Positions 36,816 through 45,659 of a DNA stretch of 46,136 nt are shown piece after piece (position 1 is the stretch's first letter; every line of letters begins with the position of its first letter). The notes under the pieces are model-generated. The model searched no databases. It worked only from the letters and a program-made list of their open reading frames with translations, and was not told the origin of the DNA. The position numbers were made by a program, and so were the translations under genes. The stretch comes from Candidatus Brachybacterium merdigallinarum (lineage in GTDB: Bacteria; Actinomycetota; Actinomycetes; Actinomycetales; Dermabacteraceae): positions 1 through 46,136 of the forward strand of contig DXDT01000188.1 in the NCBI GenBank assembly GCA_019115335.1, in the 5' to 3' direction.

Positions 36816-37802
36816 TCAGGCGCGGGCGTCGAGGATCAGCTTGCCGCGGGTGTGGCCCTCCTCGAGCAGGCGATGGGCCCGCGCGATCTCCCCGAGCGGC
36901 AGCACCTGCGAGGCCTCGAGCGGGTAGCGGCCCGAGCGCATGCCCTGGACCAGGTGATCGAGCCGGTTCCGGCCCGCCACGATCCGGGGGATCACTGCGG
37001 TGATGCCACGCTCCTGCGCCGGGCTGAGGTCCGCGAGCGAGGGCAGAGGGATGATCCGCCCGCCCTCGGCCACATGGTCCAGGCTGGGCACGAAGGTCGA
37101 GAAGTAGTGGGTGTCCAGGATGACGTCCACCCCGCGACCGTCGGTCGCCTCGCGGATGACCTGCTGCCAGTCCTCCTGGTCGTAGGCGATCGCCGTGGCG
37201 CCGAGCTCCTCGATCCGGGTGGAGTTGCGGGCCCGGCCCGTGGCCCAGACACGGGCGGCCCCGGCCTCGAGGGCCATCGGGATCAGCAGCTGCCCCACCC
37301 CGCCGCTGCCTCCGTGGACGAGCACCGTCTGCCCCTCGGAGACCTCCGCGGCGTCCTGGATGGTCGCGATCGCGGTGAGCCCCGCGAGGGCGAGCCCGGC
37401 CCAGGCGGGCAGGGCCTCCGCCGTGACGTCGTCGGGGATCGGGGCGACGTCCTCTGCGCTGAGCGTGATCAGCTCGGCGGCGGTGCCCCGGCGATCCGTG
37501 GGCCCCCGCATCCCGAACACGCGGGTGCCGGGGGTCAGGCCGCGCGAGCCGAGCTCGGCCTCGTCGAGGTCGGCGCCGGCGCCGCGCACCACCCCGGCCA
37601 TCTCCCGGCCGGTCCCGGCGGGCAGCTGCAGGTCCTTCGCCATCCCGGAGGAGCCGTCGCGGATCTTGTAGTCCAGTGGGTTCAGGCCCACGTGGGTGAC
37701 CTCCACCAGCACCTCCCCGGGCCCGGGCTCCGGCTCGGGCGAGTCGGTGTGGAGGGTCAGCACCTCGGGACCGCCGAAGCGATCGAACAGAATCTCGCGC
37801 AT
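36816..37802 (-). CDS. NADPH:quinone reductase/zinc-type alcohol dehydrogenase-like MDR protein
   Basis: MREILFDRFGGPEVLTLHTDSPEPEPGPGEVLVEVTHVGLNPLDYKIRDG...VLVHGGSGGVGQLLIPMALEAGA; ATG at 37802 preferred. Confidence 0.9.
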   Translation of the reverse strand: MREILFDRFGGPEVLTLHTDSPEPEPGPGEVLVEVTHVGLNPLDYKIRDGSSGMAKDLQLPAGTGREMAGVVRGAGADLDEAELGSRGLTPGTRVFGMRGPTDRRGTAAELITLSAEDVAPIPDDVTAEALPAWAGLALAGLTAIATIQDAAEVSEGQTVLVHGGSGGVGQLLIPMALEAGAARVWATGRARNSTRIEELGATAIAYDQEDWQQVIREATDGRGVDVILDTHYFSTFVPSLDHVAEGGRIIPLPSLADLSPAQERGITAVIPRIVAGRNRLDHLVQGMRSGRYPLEASQVLPLGEIARAHRLLEEGHTRGKLILDARA

Positions 37803-37987
37803 GGATCCATTCTGCACCCGCTCGCCCCGGAACGGGGTGTCCACCTGTCTGCCGCCGGGATGTCCGCTCTCGGGCGGGGACGCGCCGGGGCAGGGGGCGC
37901 TCGAGCGTCATGGCAGGATCGTTGACGGAGTCCTCGAGGGACATCGAGGCAGGGGACACCGGGACTGGACCGGTCTGGACAGGCCCC

Positions 37988-38032
37988 GAGACAGGACCCC
38001 CCGAGACAGGACCCACCGAGACAGGAGCCGGA
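37988..38032. repeat. Three tandem 15-bp repeats just upstream of moeA
   Basis: GAGACAGGACCCCCC GAGACAGGACCCACC GAGACAGGAGCCGGA. Confidence 0.85.
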
Positions 38033-38035
38033 GCG

Positions 38036-39316
38036 ATGGGCGTCCACGAGATGACGGCCTGGCAGTGGCGGGCCGAGCTGCGGGCCGAGCTGGCGCCGGC
38101 CCTGGCCCGTCGCCGCGCCCGCGACGGAGCGATCCAGGAGCTGCCTCCGGATGCTGCCCTGGGACGACACCTCGCGGCTGCGGTGGAAGCACCCGAGGAC
38201 CAGCCCGCCGTGCCGGTCTCCGCGATGGACGGCTTCGCGGTGCGCGCCGCTGATCTCTCCGCCGACGCCCCGGTCGAGCTCGTGGTCCGCGGAGAGCTGG
38301 CGGCCGCTCCGCAGCTCGGCCCGGCCCCGACCGTCGGCCCGGGGGAGGCGCTGCGGATCATGACCGGTGCCCCGGTGCCACCCAGCACGGACACCGTGGT
38401 CGAGGTCGAGCGCACCGATGTCGATCCCCACGGCGCACTGCCCTCCCGCATCCGGATCCGACCTGACGGCTCGGTGCGGCCCGGCCGGCATGTGCGGGGG
38501 ATCGGGGAGGAGATCGCCCGCGGCGACCTGCTCGCCGAGACCGGGGACCGGATCGGACCCGGCCTGATCGCTCTGGCGGCGACGCTCGGGATCCGCACCC
38601 TGCCGCTCGCGCGCCCGCCGCAGATCGCGGTCGTCGTCACCGGTGACGAAGTGGTCGACACGCGCAGTGGACCGGTGCAGGACATCGCCCCGGGGGCGGT
38701 GCGGGACTCCAACGGGACGATGCTCGCCGCCGCGATCACCGTGACCGGTGGCCGGGCCGAGCTGCGCACCACCGACGACGATCCGGCGCGGCTGCGGACC
38801 CTGCTCGACACCCTCGCCGAGGGGTCGGACCTGGTGCTGACCACCGGCGGAGTGGGCCACGGCGCCTTCGACGTGGTCAAGGCCGCGCTCGGTGATCGCG
38901 GTGCCGGCCTCTCCCGGTTCGAGCACCTGCGCCTGCGGCCCGGCGGCCCCCAGGGGTATGGGATGCACCCGAGCGGGACCCCGATGATCCACCTGCCCGG
39001 CACCCCCGTGGGGGCCCTGGTCGGCTTCCATCTGTTCGTCGCGCCGCTGCTGGGCCACGGGCGGATCGAGCGCGCCCGCTGGGATCAGGCCGGGGGAGCG
39101 GAGCCCCGCCCGAGTGGGCGGAGGGCCTGGTCGGGCCTGCAGGTGCTGCCGGGCCGACGGATCGAGGCCGCGCGTGGGCCGTCCCAGCCGCAGGTCGAGG
39201 TGGTGCCCGGGCGGCGCCTGGCCCCGTTCGGGCGCGCCGACTGCCTGCTGCTGCACGAGGAGGATGCAGCCTCGACCGACCGTTCCTGGGTGCCGGTCAT
39301 CGACCTGCGGGCCTGA
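38036..39316 (+). CDS. moeA: Molybdopterin molybdotransferase
   Basis: VPVSAMDGFAVRAADL...IMTGAPVPPSTDTVVEVE...VVVTGDEVVD...DSNGTMLAAAI...LTTGGVGHGAFDVVKAALG...HLPGTPVGALVGFHLFVAPLL. Confidence 0.88.
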   Translation: MGVHEMTAWQWRAELRAELAPALARRRARDGAIQELPPDAALGRHLAAAVEAPEDQPAVPVSAMDGFAVRAADLSADAPVELVVRGELAAAPQLGPAPTVGPGEALRIMTGAPVPPSTDTVVEVERTDVDPHGALPSRIRIRPDGSVRPGRHVRGIGEEIARGDLLAETGDRIGPGLIALAATLGIRTLPLARPPQIAVVVTGDEVVDTRSGPVQDIAPGAVRDSNGTMLAAAITVTGGRAELRTTDDDPARLRTLLDTLAEGSDLVLTTGGVGHGAFDVVKAALGDRGAGLSRFEHLRLRPGGPQGYGMHPSGTPMIHLPGTPVGALVGFHLFVAPLLGHGRIERARWDQAGGAEPRPSGRRAWSGLQVLPGRRIEAARGPSQPQVEVVPGRRLAPFGRADCLLLHEEDAASTDRSWVPVIDLRA

Positions 39317-39329
39317 GCCAGCTCACCGA

Positions 39330-39629
39330 TCAGCCCTTCAGGGAGCGGTCCAGGTTCGCCCTCGTCGCGTCCCGCTGCTGGGCGCGCTCGTGACGGCGGG
39401 CCAGGGCGCGGCGGGACCAGATCGTGATGGTGCGGACCGAGATGCCCAGCGCGTACCCCAGCGACAGCGCTGCGAGCCAGGCGCTGTAGTACCAGCCGGC
39501 GGCGATCACCAGCGGGATCGTCGCCAGCGCCGCGATCCAGGTGCCGATCCTGGCGCGCTCCAGCAGATCGCACAGGGCAAGGGCGATCGCCACGCCGAGC
39601 GCGAGGACGATACAGTGCACGATGGTCAC
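39330..39629 (-). CDS. Small membrane protein of unknown function
   Basis: 99 aa, three hydrophobic segments, MTIVHCIVLALGVAIALALCDLLERARIGTWIAALATIPLVIAAGWYY. Confidence 0.65.
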   Translation of the reverse strand: MTIVHCIVLALGVAIALALCDLLERARIGTWIAALATIPLVIAAGWYYSAWLAALSLGYALGISVRTITIWSRRALARRHERAQQRDATRANLDRSLKG

Positions 39630-39766
39630 GATTCGAGCATATCCTCATGCCTGAACGTGCGATCCGCACCTGTTTACGGCACAGTAGCCCGATGCAGGAC
39701 CGCCGAAGACGTCGGCAGCAGGGAAAGGACACCGCCTCATGCAGGACCGCGTGACGAGGAGCCGTC

Positions 39767-40759
39767 GTGGCTAGATTCATCGCCATCCGCACGCTCACGT
39801 ACCTGATCCTCGCGTTCGTCGCGACCAGCTTCGCCTACCTGCTGGCGGCCTCGCTGATGAACCCCGAAGCGGTGCTGTACCCCCCGATCGCGACCAACCC
39901 GGTCCCGGCCGAGACCGCGCAGCAGTACCTCAACGTGCGCAACGTCAACCCCGACACCCCCCTGTTCGAGCGCTACGCGACCTGGCTCGGCGGCCTGATC
40001 CGCGGCGACATGGGCCTGACCACCGGCACCGACCGCCAGCTGCTCGAGGTCACCGACGTGATCCTCTCGCGGGTCCCGATCAGTCTGCAGCTCGTGGTCA
40101 TCGGCACCGTCATCGGCACCGTCGCCGGCGTGGCGCTGGGCATGTGGGCCGCGGTCAACCGCAACGGGATCGGCGACCGCCTCTCCACCCTCCTGGCCTT
40201 CGTGGTGCTGTCCCTGCCCACCCCGGTCATCATCCTGACCGTCCAGCAGACCAACGAGTTCATCGGCAACCGCAGCGGATTCAAGCTGCCCGCCATCAAC
40301 CGCGTGAACCCGCTGCTGACCGAGGGCACCTGGGCCTATACCGAATATCAACTGCTCGCGCTGATCATGCCCACCATCGTGCTGGCGCTCGCCGGCGCCG
40401 CCTCCTACTCGCGGTACATGAAGGTCACCACCCTGGACGTGCTGGGCAGCGACTACCTGCGCACCGCCCGCGCGAAGGGCCTCACCCGCTCCCAGGCGAT
40501 GCGCCGCCACGGCCTGCGGATGGCGCTGATCCCGATGGGCCAGTACTTCGCCTTCGCCGTCGGCGCGGCGTTCACCGGCTCGCTGTTCGTCGAGCTGATG
40601 TTCAACTGGGAAGGGGTGGGCCGGTACGCGATCTCCTCGATCGCGCTGGCCGATGTCAACGGCACCGCCGGCGTGGTGCTCTACACGGCGGCCCTCACCC
40701 TGCTCTCCGCGACCTTCGCCGACATCCTGCAGGCCGCTCTCGACCCGAGGATCCGGTGA
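39767..40759 (+). CDS. Oligopeptide ABC transporter permease (OppB/DppB-like)
   Basis: MARFIAIRTLTYLILAFVATSFAYLLAASLMNP...TARAKGLTRSQAMRRHGLRMALIPMGQYFAFAVGAAFTGSLFVELMFNWEGVGRY. Confidence 0.93.
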   Translation: MARFIAIRTLTYLILAFVATSFAYLLAASLMNPEAVLYPPIATNPVPAETAQQYLNVRNVNPDTPLFERYATWLGGLIRGDMGLTTGTDRQLLEVTDVILSRVPISLQLVVIGTVIGTVAGVALGMWAAVNRNGIGDRLSTLLAFVVLSLPTPVIILTVQQTNEFIGNRSGFKLPAINRVNPLLTEGTWAYTEYQLLALIMPTIVLALAGAASYSRYMKVTTLDVLGSDYLRTARAKGLTRSQAMRRHGLRMALIPMGQYFAFAVGAAFTGSLFVELMFNWEGVGRYAISSIALADVNGTAGVVLYTAALTLLSATFADILQAALDPRIR

Positions 40760-40763
40760 TCTC

Positions 40764-41777
40764 ATGACGAACCCCTCTGACATGCGATCCACGGACGACG
40801 CCGCTCAGCTGGCCCACGAGACGGACCCCTCCGAGAACCCGCTGATGGGCAACCCGGACTACGCCCCCGGGGCGGAGGACGCGACGGCACCGCCCGGCGG
40901 TCCGGCCATCGAGTCGATGGGCCGCGGCGAGCTGCTGCGGCGCCGCTTCCTGCGCAGCCGCAGCGGCTGGGTCGGGATGGTGGTCTTCACGATCCTGGTG
41001 CTGATGGCGATCTTCGCGCCGATGTTCTACCAGTACGAGCCGTTCGACCGCGACCTGCGCAATGTGCTCTCCGGCCCCACCCAGTACCACTGGTTCGGGG
41101 TCGACGACCGCGGCTACGACATCTTCGCCCGCACCATGGAGGGCCTGCGGATCTCGCTGATGATCGGCATCGGCACCGCCGTGCTCACCTCGATCCTCGC
41201 CCTGCTGGTGGGCACCACCGCCGGGTTCGTCAGCGGCAAGGGCAAGTGGGGCGCCTTCGTCGACGGCGGCCTGGTCAACGTGATCAACCTGTTCCTGGTG
41301 ATCCCCTCGATGCTGCTGCTGATGCTGTTCAGCCCGATCCTGCAGCAGGCCACCTGGCTGTGGCTGATCCCGCTGCTGGCGCTGTTCGCCTGGATGCTCA
41401 CCGCCCGTGTGCTGCGGGCGATGACCCAGCAGCTCGTGCGGACCGAGTACGTCGAGGCCGCGAAGTTCATGGGCGTCAATCCCGTGGTCAGCATCGTCCG
41501 GCACATCATCCCCAACATCGCCAGCTGGATCATCATCGACACCACCCTCGGGGTCAGCGCCGCGATCCTCGGGGAGACCGGCCTGTCCTTCATCGGCTTC
41601 GGCATCCAGTACCCGAACGTGTCGCTGGGCACCGTGCTGCAGGAGTACAACATCGCCTATCCCCACACCTGGGTGCTGCCCGCGGCGGTGCTCGCCGCCC
41701 TGATCATCTCCATCAACCTGATGGGTGAAGCGCTGCGTGACGCCCTGGATCCGACCAGCGGCTCGAGCCGGATCTGA
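40764..41777 (+). CDS. Oligopeptide ABC transporter permease (OppC/DppC-like)
   Basis: LLRRRFLRSRSGWVGMVVFTILVLMAIFAPMF...HWFGVDDRGYDIFARTMEGLRISLMIGIG...GETGLSFIGFGIQYPNVSLG. Confidence 0.94.
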   Translation: MTNPSDMRSTDDAAQLAHETDPSENPLMGNPDYAPGAEDATAPPGGPAIESMGRGELLRRRFLRSRSGWVGMVVFTILVLMAIFAPMFYQYEPFDRDLRNVLSGPTQYHWFGVDDRGYDIFARTMEGLRISLMIGIGTAVLTSILALLVGTTAGFVSGKGKWGAFVDGGLVNVINLFLVIPSMLLLMLFSPILQQATWLWLIPLLALFAWMLTARVLRAMTQQLVRTEYVEAAKFMGVNPVVSIVRHIIPNIASWIIIDTTLGVSAAILGETGLSFIGFGIQYPNVSLGTVLQEYNIAYPHTWVLPAAVLAALIISINLMGEALRDALDPTSGSSRI

Positions 41778-41798
41778 GACGAGCCGAGGAGATCACCC

Positions 41799-43592
41799 AT
41801 GACTGAACCGATCCTGTCCGTGAGGGACCTCAGCGTCACCTTCCCCTCCGAGTACGGCACCGTCCAGGCCGTCAGGAACCTCTCCTACGACGTGCACAAG
41901 GGCGAGGCCCTCGCGATCGTCGGCGAATCCGGCTCCGGCAAGTCCGTCAGCTCCCTGGCGGTGATGGGGCTGCTGCCCCGCACCGCGACGATCAGCGGCG
42001 AGATCGACCTGCTGGGCCGGCAGATGTTCACCCTGAACGACAAGCAGCTCTCCGATCTGCGCGGCAACGTGCTCTCGATGGTCTTCCAGGACCCGCTCTC
42101 GGCCCTGACCCCGGTGTACACGGTGGGCAGCCAGATCGCCGAGGTCGTGCGGATCCACCATCCTGACGTGTCGAAGGAGCAGGCCCACGGCCGCGCGATC
42201 GAGCTGCTGGACGCGGTGGGGATCCCCGAGCCGCAGCGTCGCGCGAACCAGTACCCGCACGAGTTCTCCGGCGGCATGCGCCAGCGCGCCGTGATCGCGA
42301 TGGCGATCGCGAACGAGCCCGAGCTGATCATCGCCGACGAGCCCACCACCGCCCTGGACGTGACGATCCAGGCACAGGTGATGAGCCTGCTGAAGTCCGC
42401 CCAGGAGCTGCTGGGCGCCGCGACCATCCTGATCACGCACGATATGGGCGTGGTCGCCGGCTTCGCCGATCGCGTGCTGGTGATGAAGGACGCGCAGCTG
42501 GTCGAGACCGGTGGGGTCGACGACATCTTCTACCGGCCCCGCGAGGAGTACACCCGCAGCCTGCTCTCCGCCGTGCCCCGCGTGGACCTGCAGAAGTCGG
42601 GCACGACCGACTCCGGCAGCCAGAGCGTGGCCGGCACCGCCTTCCGCGCTCTCGCCCGCGAGGAGGGCGAGGTCGCCCCCCGCGAGCAGCGCTCGACGGT
42701 CCTCGAGGTCGAGGATCTCCAGCGGATCTACCCCATCACCAAGGGGGCGCTGGTGCGCCGCAAGGTCGGCGAGCAGCGTGCGGTCGACGGCATCTCCTTC
42801 GACATCCGCGAGGGGGAGTGCCTGGCCCTGGTCGGCGAGTCCGGCAGCGGGAAGACCACCACCCTGATGGAGATCATGCAGCTGCGCGCCCCGCAGAGCG
42901 GCGCGGTGCGCATCGACGGCAAGGACACCCGGGCCCTGTCCCGGGCCGAGCGCTCCGCGATGCGCGCCCGCGTGACCATGGTGTTCCAGGATCCGATGGC
43001 GTCCCTGGACCCGCGCATGCCGATCGGCGACATCCTCAAGGAGCCGATGCGGGTGCAGGGCTACAGCAAGCAGCGGATGGACGAGCGGGTGGACTGGCTG
43101 CTGCGGAACGTGGGGCTCACCCCGGAGCACGCCGCCCGCTATCCCACCGAGTTCTCCGGCGGGCAGCGGCAGCGCGTGGGCGTGGCCCGGGCGCTGGCCT
43201 GCGACCCGACGCTGATCGTGCTGGACGAGCCCACCTCGGCGCTGGACGTCACGGTGCAGGCCGGCGTGCTGGCCATGCTCGCGGACCTGCGCAACCGGCT
43301 CGGCGTGAGCTTCCTGTTCGTCTCCCACGACCTCTCGGTGGTCCGCCATATCTCGGATCGCATCGCGGTGATGAGGAACGGGAAGATCGTTGAGATCGGC
43401 GATACCGAGGAGGTGTTCACGAACCCGCAGCACGAGTACACCCGTGAGCTCCTCTCCGCCGTGCCGATCCCGGACCCGCAGATCGCCCGCAACCGGCGTC
43501 ACACCGAGATCGACACGGACGCCTTCGCGCGCAGTCACGTGGATGCCACGACCGACGGCGACGCCCCCGAGGGGGAGGGCCTCGCAGGCTGA
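41799..43592 (+). CDS. Dual ATP-binding oligopeptide ABC ATPase (fused DppD-DppF)
   Basis: Two Walker A (GESGSGKSV, GESGSGKTT) and two signature motifs (FSGGMRQR, FSGGQRQR) in 597 aa. Confidence 0.96.
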   Translation: MTEPILSVRDLSVTFPSEYGTVQAVRNLSYDVHKGEALAIVGESGSGKSVSSLAVMGLLPRTATISGEIDLLGRQMFTLNDKQLSDLRGNVLSMVFQDPLSALTPVYTVGSQIAEVVRIHHPDVSKEQAHGRAIELLDAVGIPEPQRRANQYPHEFSGGMRQRAVIAMAIANEPELIIADEPTTALDVTIQAQVMSLLKSAQELLGAATILITHDMGVVAGFADRVLVMKDAQLVETGGVDDIFYRPREEYTRSLLSAVPRVDLQKSGTTDSGSQSVAGTAFRALAREEGEVAPREQRSTVLEVEDLQRIYPITKGALVRRKVGEQRAVDGISFDIREGECLALVGESGSGKTTTLMEIMQLRAPQSGAVRIDGKDTRALSRAERSAMRARVTMVFQDPMASLDPRMPIGDILKEPMRVQGYSKQRMDERVDWLLRNVGLTPEHAARYPTEFSGGQRQRVGVARALACDPTLIVLDEPTSALDVTVQAGVLAMLADLRNRLGVSFLFVSHDLSVVRHISDRIAVMRNGKIVEIGDTEEVFTNPQHEYTRELLSAVPIPDPQIARNRRHTEIDTDAFARSHVDATTDGDAPEGEGLAG

Positions 43593-43613
43593 GCCGGCGG
43601 TCGGGGCCGTGAG

Positions 43614-43651
43614 GTCTCGAACATGTGACCAGGAGGTTGCGAACCGGTAAC
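43614..43651. promoter_or_regulatory. Array of four GTNNC pentamers at exact 11-bp period; OmpR-family (GlnR/MtrA/PhoP-like) operator candidate
   Basis: + strand GTCTC-n6-GTGAC-n6-GTTGC-n6-GTAAC (43614, 43625, 43636, 43647); minus strand GTTAC-n6-GCAAC-n6-GTCAC-n6-GAGAC. Confidence 0.6.
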
Positions 43652-43690
43652 GGGCGGCGGCTATGAGGTTTCGCACGGGTGGAGTGTCCC

Positions 43691-43696
43691 TAGACT
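43691..43696 (+). promoter_or_regulatory. -10 element upstream of the peptide-binding protein gene
   Basis: TAGACT with a weak -35 (GTTTCG/TTTCGC) 16-17 bp upstream. Confidence 0.5.
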
Positions 43697-43805
43697 GTCC
43701 GCACCGCGCATGACGATGTGCCACGGCGGACATCTCCCCAGCGCGACGCATCATCACACCTGGCGGTACCGGCGATCCCGGTGCCGTGACTGAATGGAGA
43801 AACAC

Positions 43806-45542
43806 ATGCGATTCTCGCGGCGTTCCATGCTCGGAGCAACAGCGATGACGGCCTCGCTGGTGACCCTGGCGGCCTGCAGCCAGGACCCGGGCACCGGCGG
43901 GGGTGACGGGGGTTCCGACGGGGGCGGCGACGGCGGCGAAGCCATCGACGCGACCACCAACGACATCAACGCCACCGAGCGCGACGGCATGGGCCAGGGC
44001 GGCGTGCTCCGCATCGCCAACAACGCCTTCCCGGCGAACTGGAACCCGTGGCACTCGGACGGCAACGAGAAGAACACCTCCGACATCCTGCGTGCGATCT
44101 ACCCGCTGGAGCTGTGGTACTCGGATGCCGCCGGTGAGGTCACGGCGAACCCGCACTACCTCACGCGGATGGAACTCACCTCCGAGGATCCCCAGATCAT
44201 CGAGATCGAGCTCAGGGAAGGCATGACCTGGTCGGACGGCACCCCCATCGACTGGACCTCCATCGCTAACGTGTTCAACACGATGAACGGCACTCAGGAG
44301 GAGTACGGCATCGCCTCCTCCGAGGGCTACGACAAGGTCGAGTCCGTCGAGCAGGGCGAGAACGAGCTCACCGCCGTGGTCACCTTCGCCGAGCCCTACG
44401 CCGACTGGATGGGGCTTCCCGGGATCGCACCGGACTCCCTCGTGGAATCTGCCGACGCCTTCAACTCCGGCTGGCTCGCGGAGCCGCTGGTGACCGCCGG
44501 CCCGTTCAAGATCGGCCAGATCGACGCCACCAACCGCACCGTGCTCATCGAGCCGGACGAGAACTGGTGGGGCGACGCCCCGTTCCTGGACCAGGTCCTG
44601 TTCACCACCATCGAGGATCCCTCCGCGATGGCCACCAGCTTCCAGAACGGCCAGCTGGACGTCATCGAGACCACGGTCGCCGCCACCTACACCGTGGTCG
44701 AGCCGATGATCGGCAACGGGGCGACCCTGCGCCGCGCCGCCGGACCCAACTGGACCCACATCACCCTCAACGGGGTCGAGGGCCGCGCCCTCAACGACGT
44801 CGCGGTGCGTCAGGCGATCCACAAGGCGATCGACCGCGAGGAGGTGTTCCTCTCGGTGACCGCGGCCCTGCCGTACCCGGAGAACACCGAGCCCCTGAAC
44901 AACCACCTCCTGATGACCAACCAGGAGGGCTACCAGGACAACGCGGGGGACCTCGGCACCTACGACCCCGAGGGTGCCAAGGCGCTGCTCGAGGAGGCCG
45001 GCTACACCTTCGACGACGCGGGCCTCGCCTCCAAGGACGGCGCCCCGATCGAGATCAACTACGTCTACAACGACGGCTCCGCGACCAACGAGGCCGTGGT
45101 CCCGATCGTGCAGGAGGCCCTCGCAGCCATCGGCATCACGATGAACGTGCAGACCGTCCCGCCCACGGACCTGTTCACCCAGTACGTGATCCCCGGCGAC
45201 TTCGACCTCACCCTGTTCGGCTGGAACGGCACCCCGATCCTGTCCTCGGGCGATTCGATCTGGAAGACCGGCGGCGAGCAGAACTTCGGCCAGGTCAGTG
45301 ACCCGGAGTCCGACGACCTGCTGAACCAGGCCGCGGTCGAGACCGATCACGAGGCGCGCCTCGACCTGATCAACCAGGCCGATGCCGTCATCTGGCAGTC
45401 CGCCGGGGTGATCCCGCTGTGGCAGGCCTACGACTTCTTCGTCCAGCACGACGACCTCGCGAACTATGGTGCGTGGGGCTTCGAGAGCCCGGACTGGACC
45501 AAGATCGGCTACGTCGCCGGCTCGGACAAGCTGTCCGCCTGA
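43806..45542 (+). CDS. ABC transporter substrate-binding lipoprotein, family 5 (peptide)
   Basis: MRFSRRSMLGATAMTASLVTLAAC lipobox; SBP_bac_5-type LREGMTWSDGTPIDW...AGPFKIGQID...DVAVRQAIHKAIDREEV (alternative ATG at 43794). Confidence 0.94.
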   Translation: MRFSRRSMLGATAMTASLVTLAACSQDPGTGGGDGGSDGGGDGGEAIDATTNDINATERDGMGQGGVLRIANNAFPANWNPWHSDGNEKNTSDILRAIYPLELWYSDAAGEVTANPHYLTRMELTSEDPQIIEIELREGMTWSDGTPIDWTSIANVFNTMNGTQEEYGIASSEGYDKVESVEQGENELTAVVTFAEPYADWMGLPGIAPDSLVESADAFNSGWLAEPLVTAGPFKIGQIDATNRTVLIEPDENWWGDAPFLDQVLFTTIEDPSAMATSFQNGQLDVIETTVAATYTVVEPMIGNGATLRRAAGPNWTHITLNGVEGRALNDVAVRQAIHKAIDREEVFLSVTAALPYPENTEPLNNHLLMTNQEGYQDNAGDLGTYDPEGAKALLEEAGYTFDDAGLASKDGAPIEINYVYNDGSATNEAVVPIVQEALAAIGITMNVQTVPPTDLFTQYVIPGDFDLTLFGWNGTPILSSGDSIWKTGGEQNFGQVSDPESDDLLNQAAVETDHEARLDLINQADAVIWQSAGVIPLWQAYDFFVQHDDLANYGAWGFESPDWTKIGYVAGSDKLSA

Positions 45543-45570
45543 GCCTCCGACCCGCGCTGCAGCGCGACCC

Positions 45571-45606
45571 GGGAAGCCCTCGAGCCATCATGCTCGGGGG
45601 CTTCCC
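45571..45606 (+). terminator. Intrinsic terminator-like hairpin at the end of the peptide ABC operon
   Basis: gggaagccctcgagc-catcat-gctcgggggcttccc, 15-bp stem with one G.T pair. Confidence 0.8.
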
Positions 45607-45659
45607 CCGTCCGCGGAGGTCCTTCGCGCACCCTCGCCGGCTCGGGCAGACTGGAGCAC

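Noticed and set aside
41793-45449. 1218-aa minus-strand ORF, the longest in the window
   Set aside because: Antisense to the ABC ATPase and solute-binding genes; composition typical of GC-rich shadow frames.
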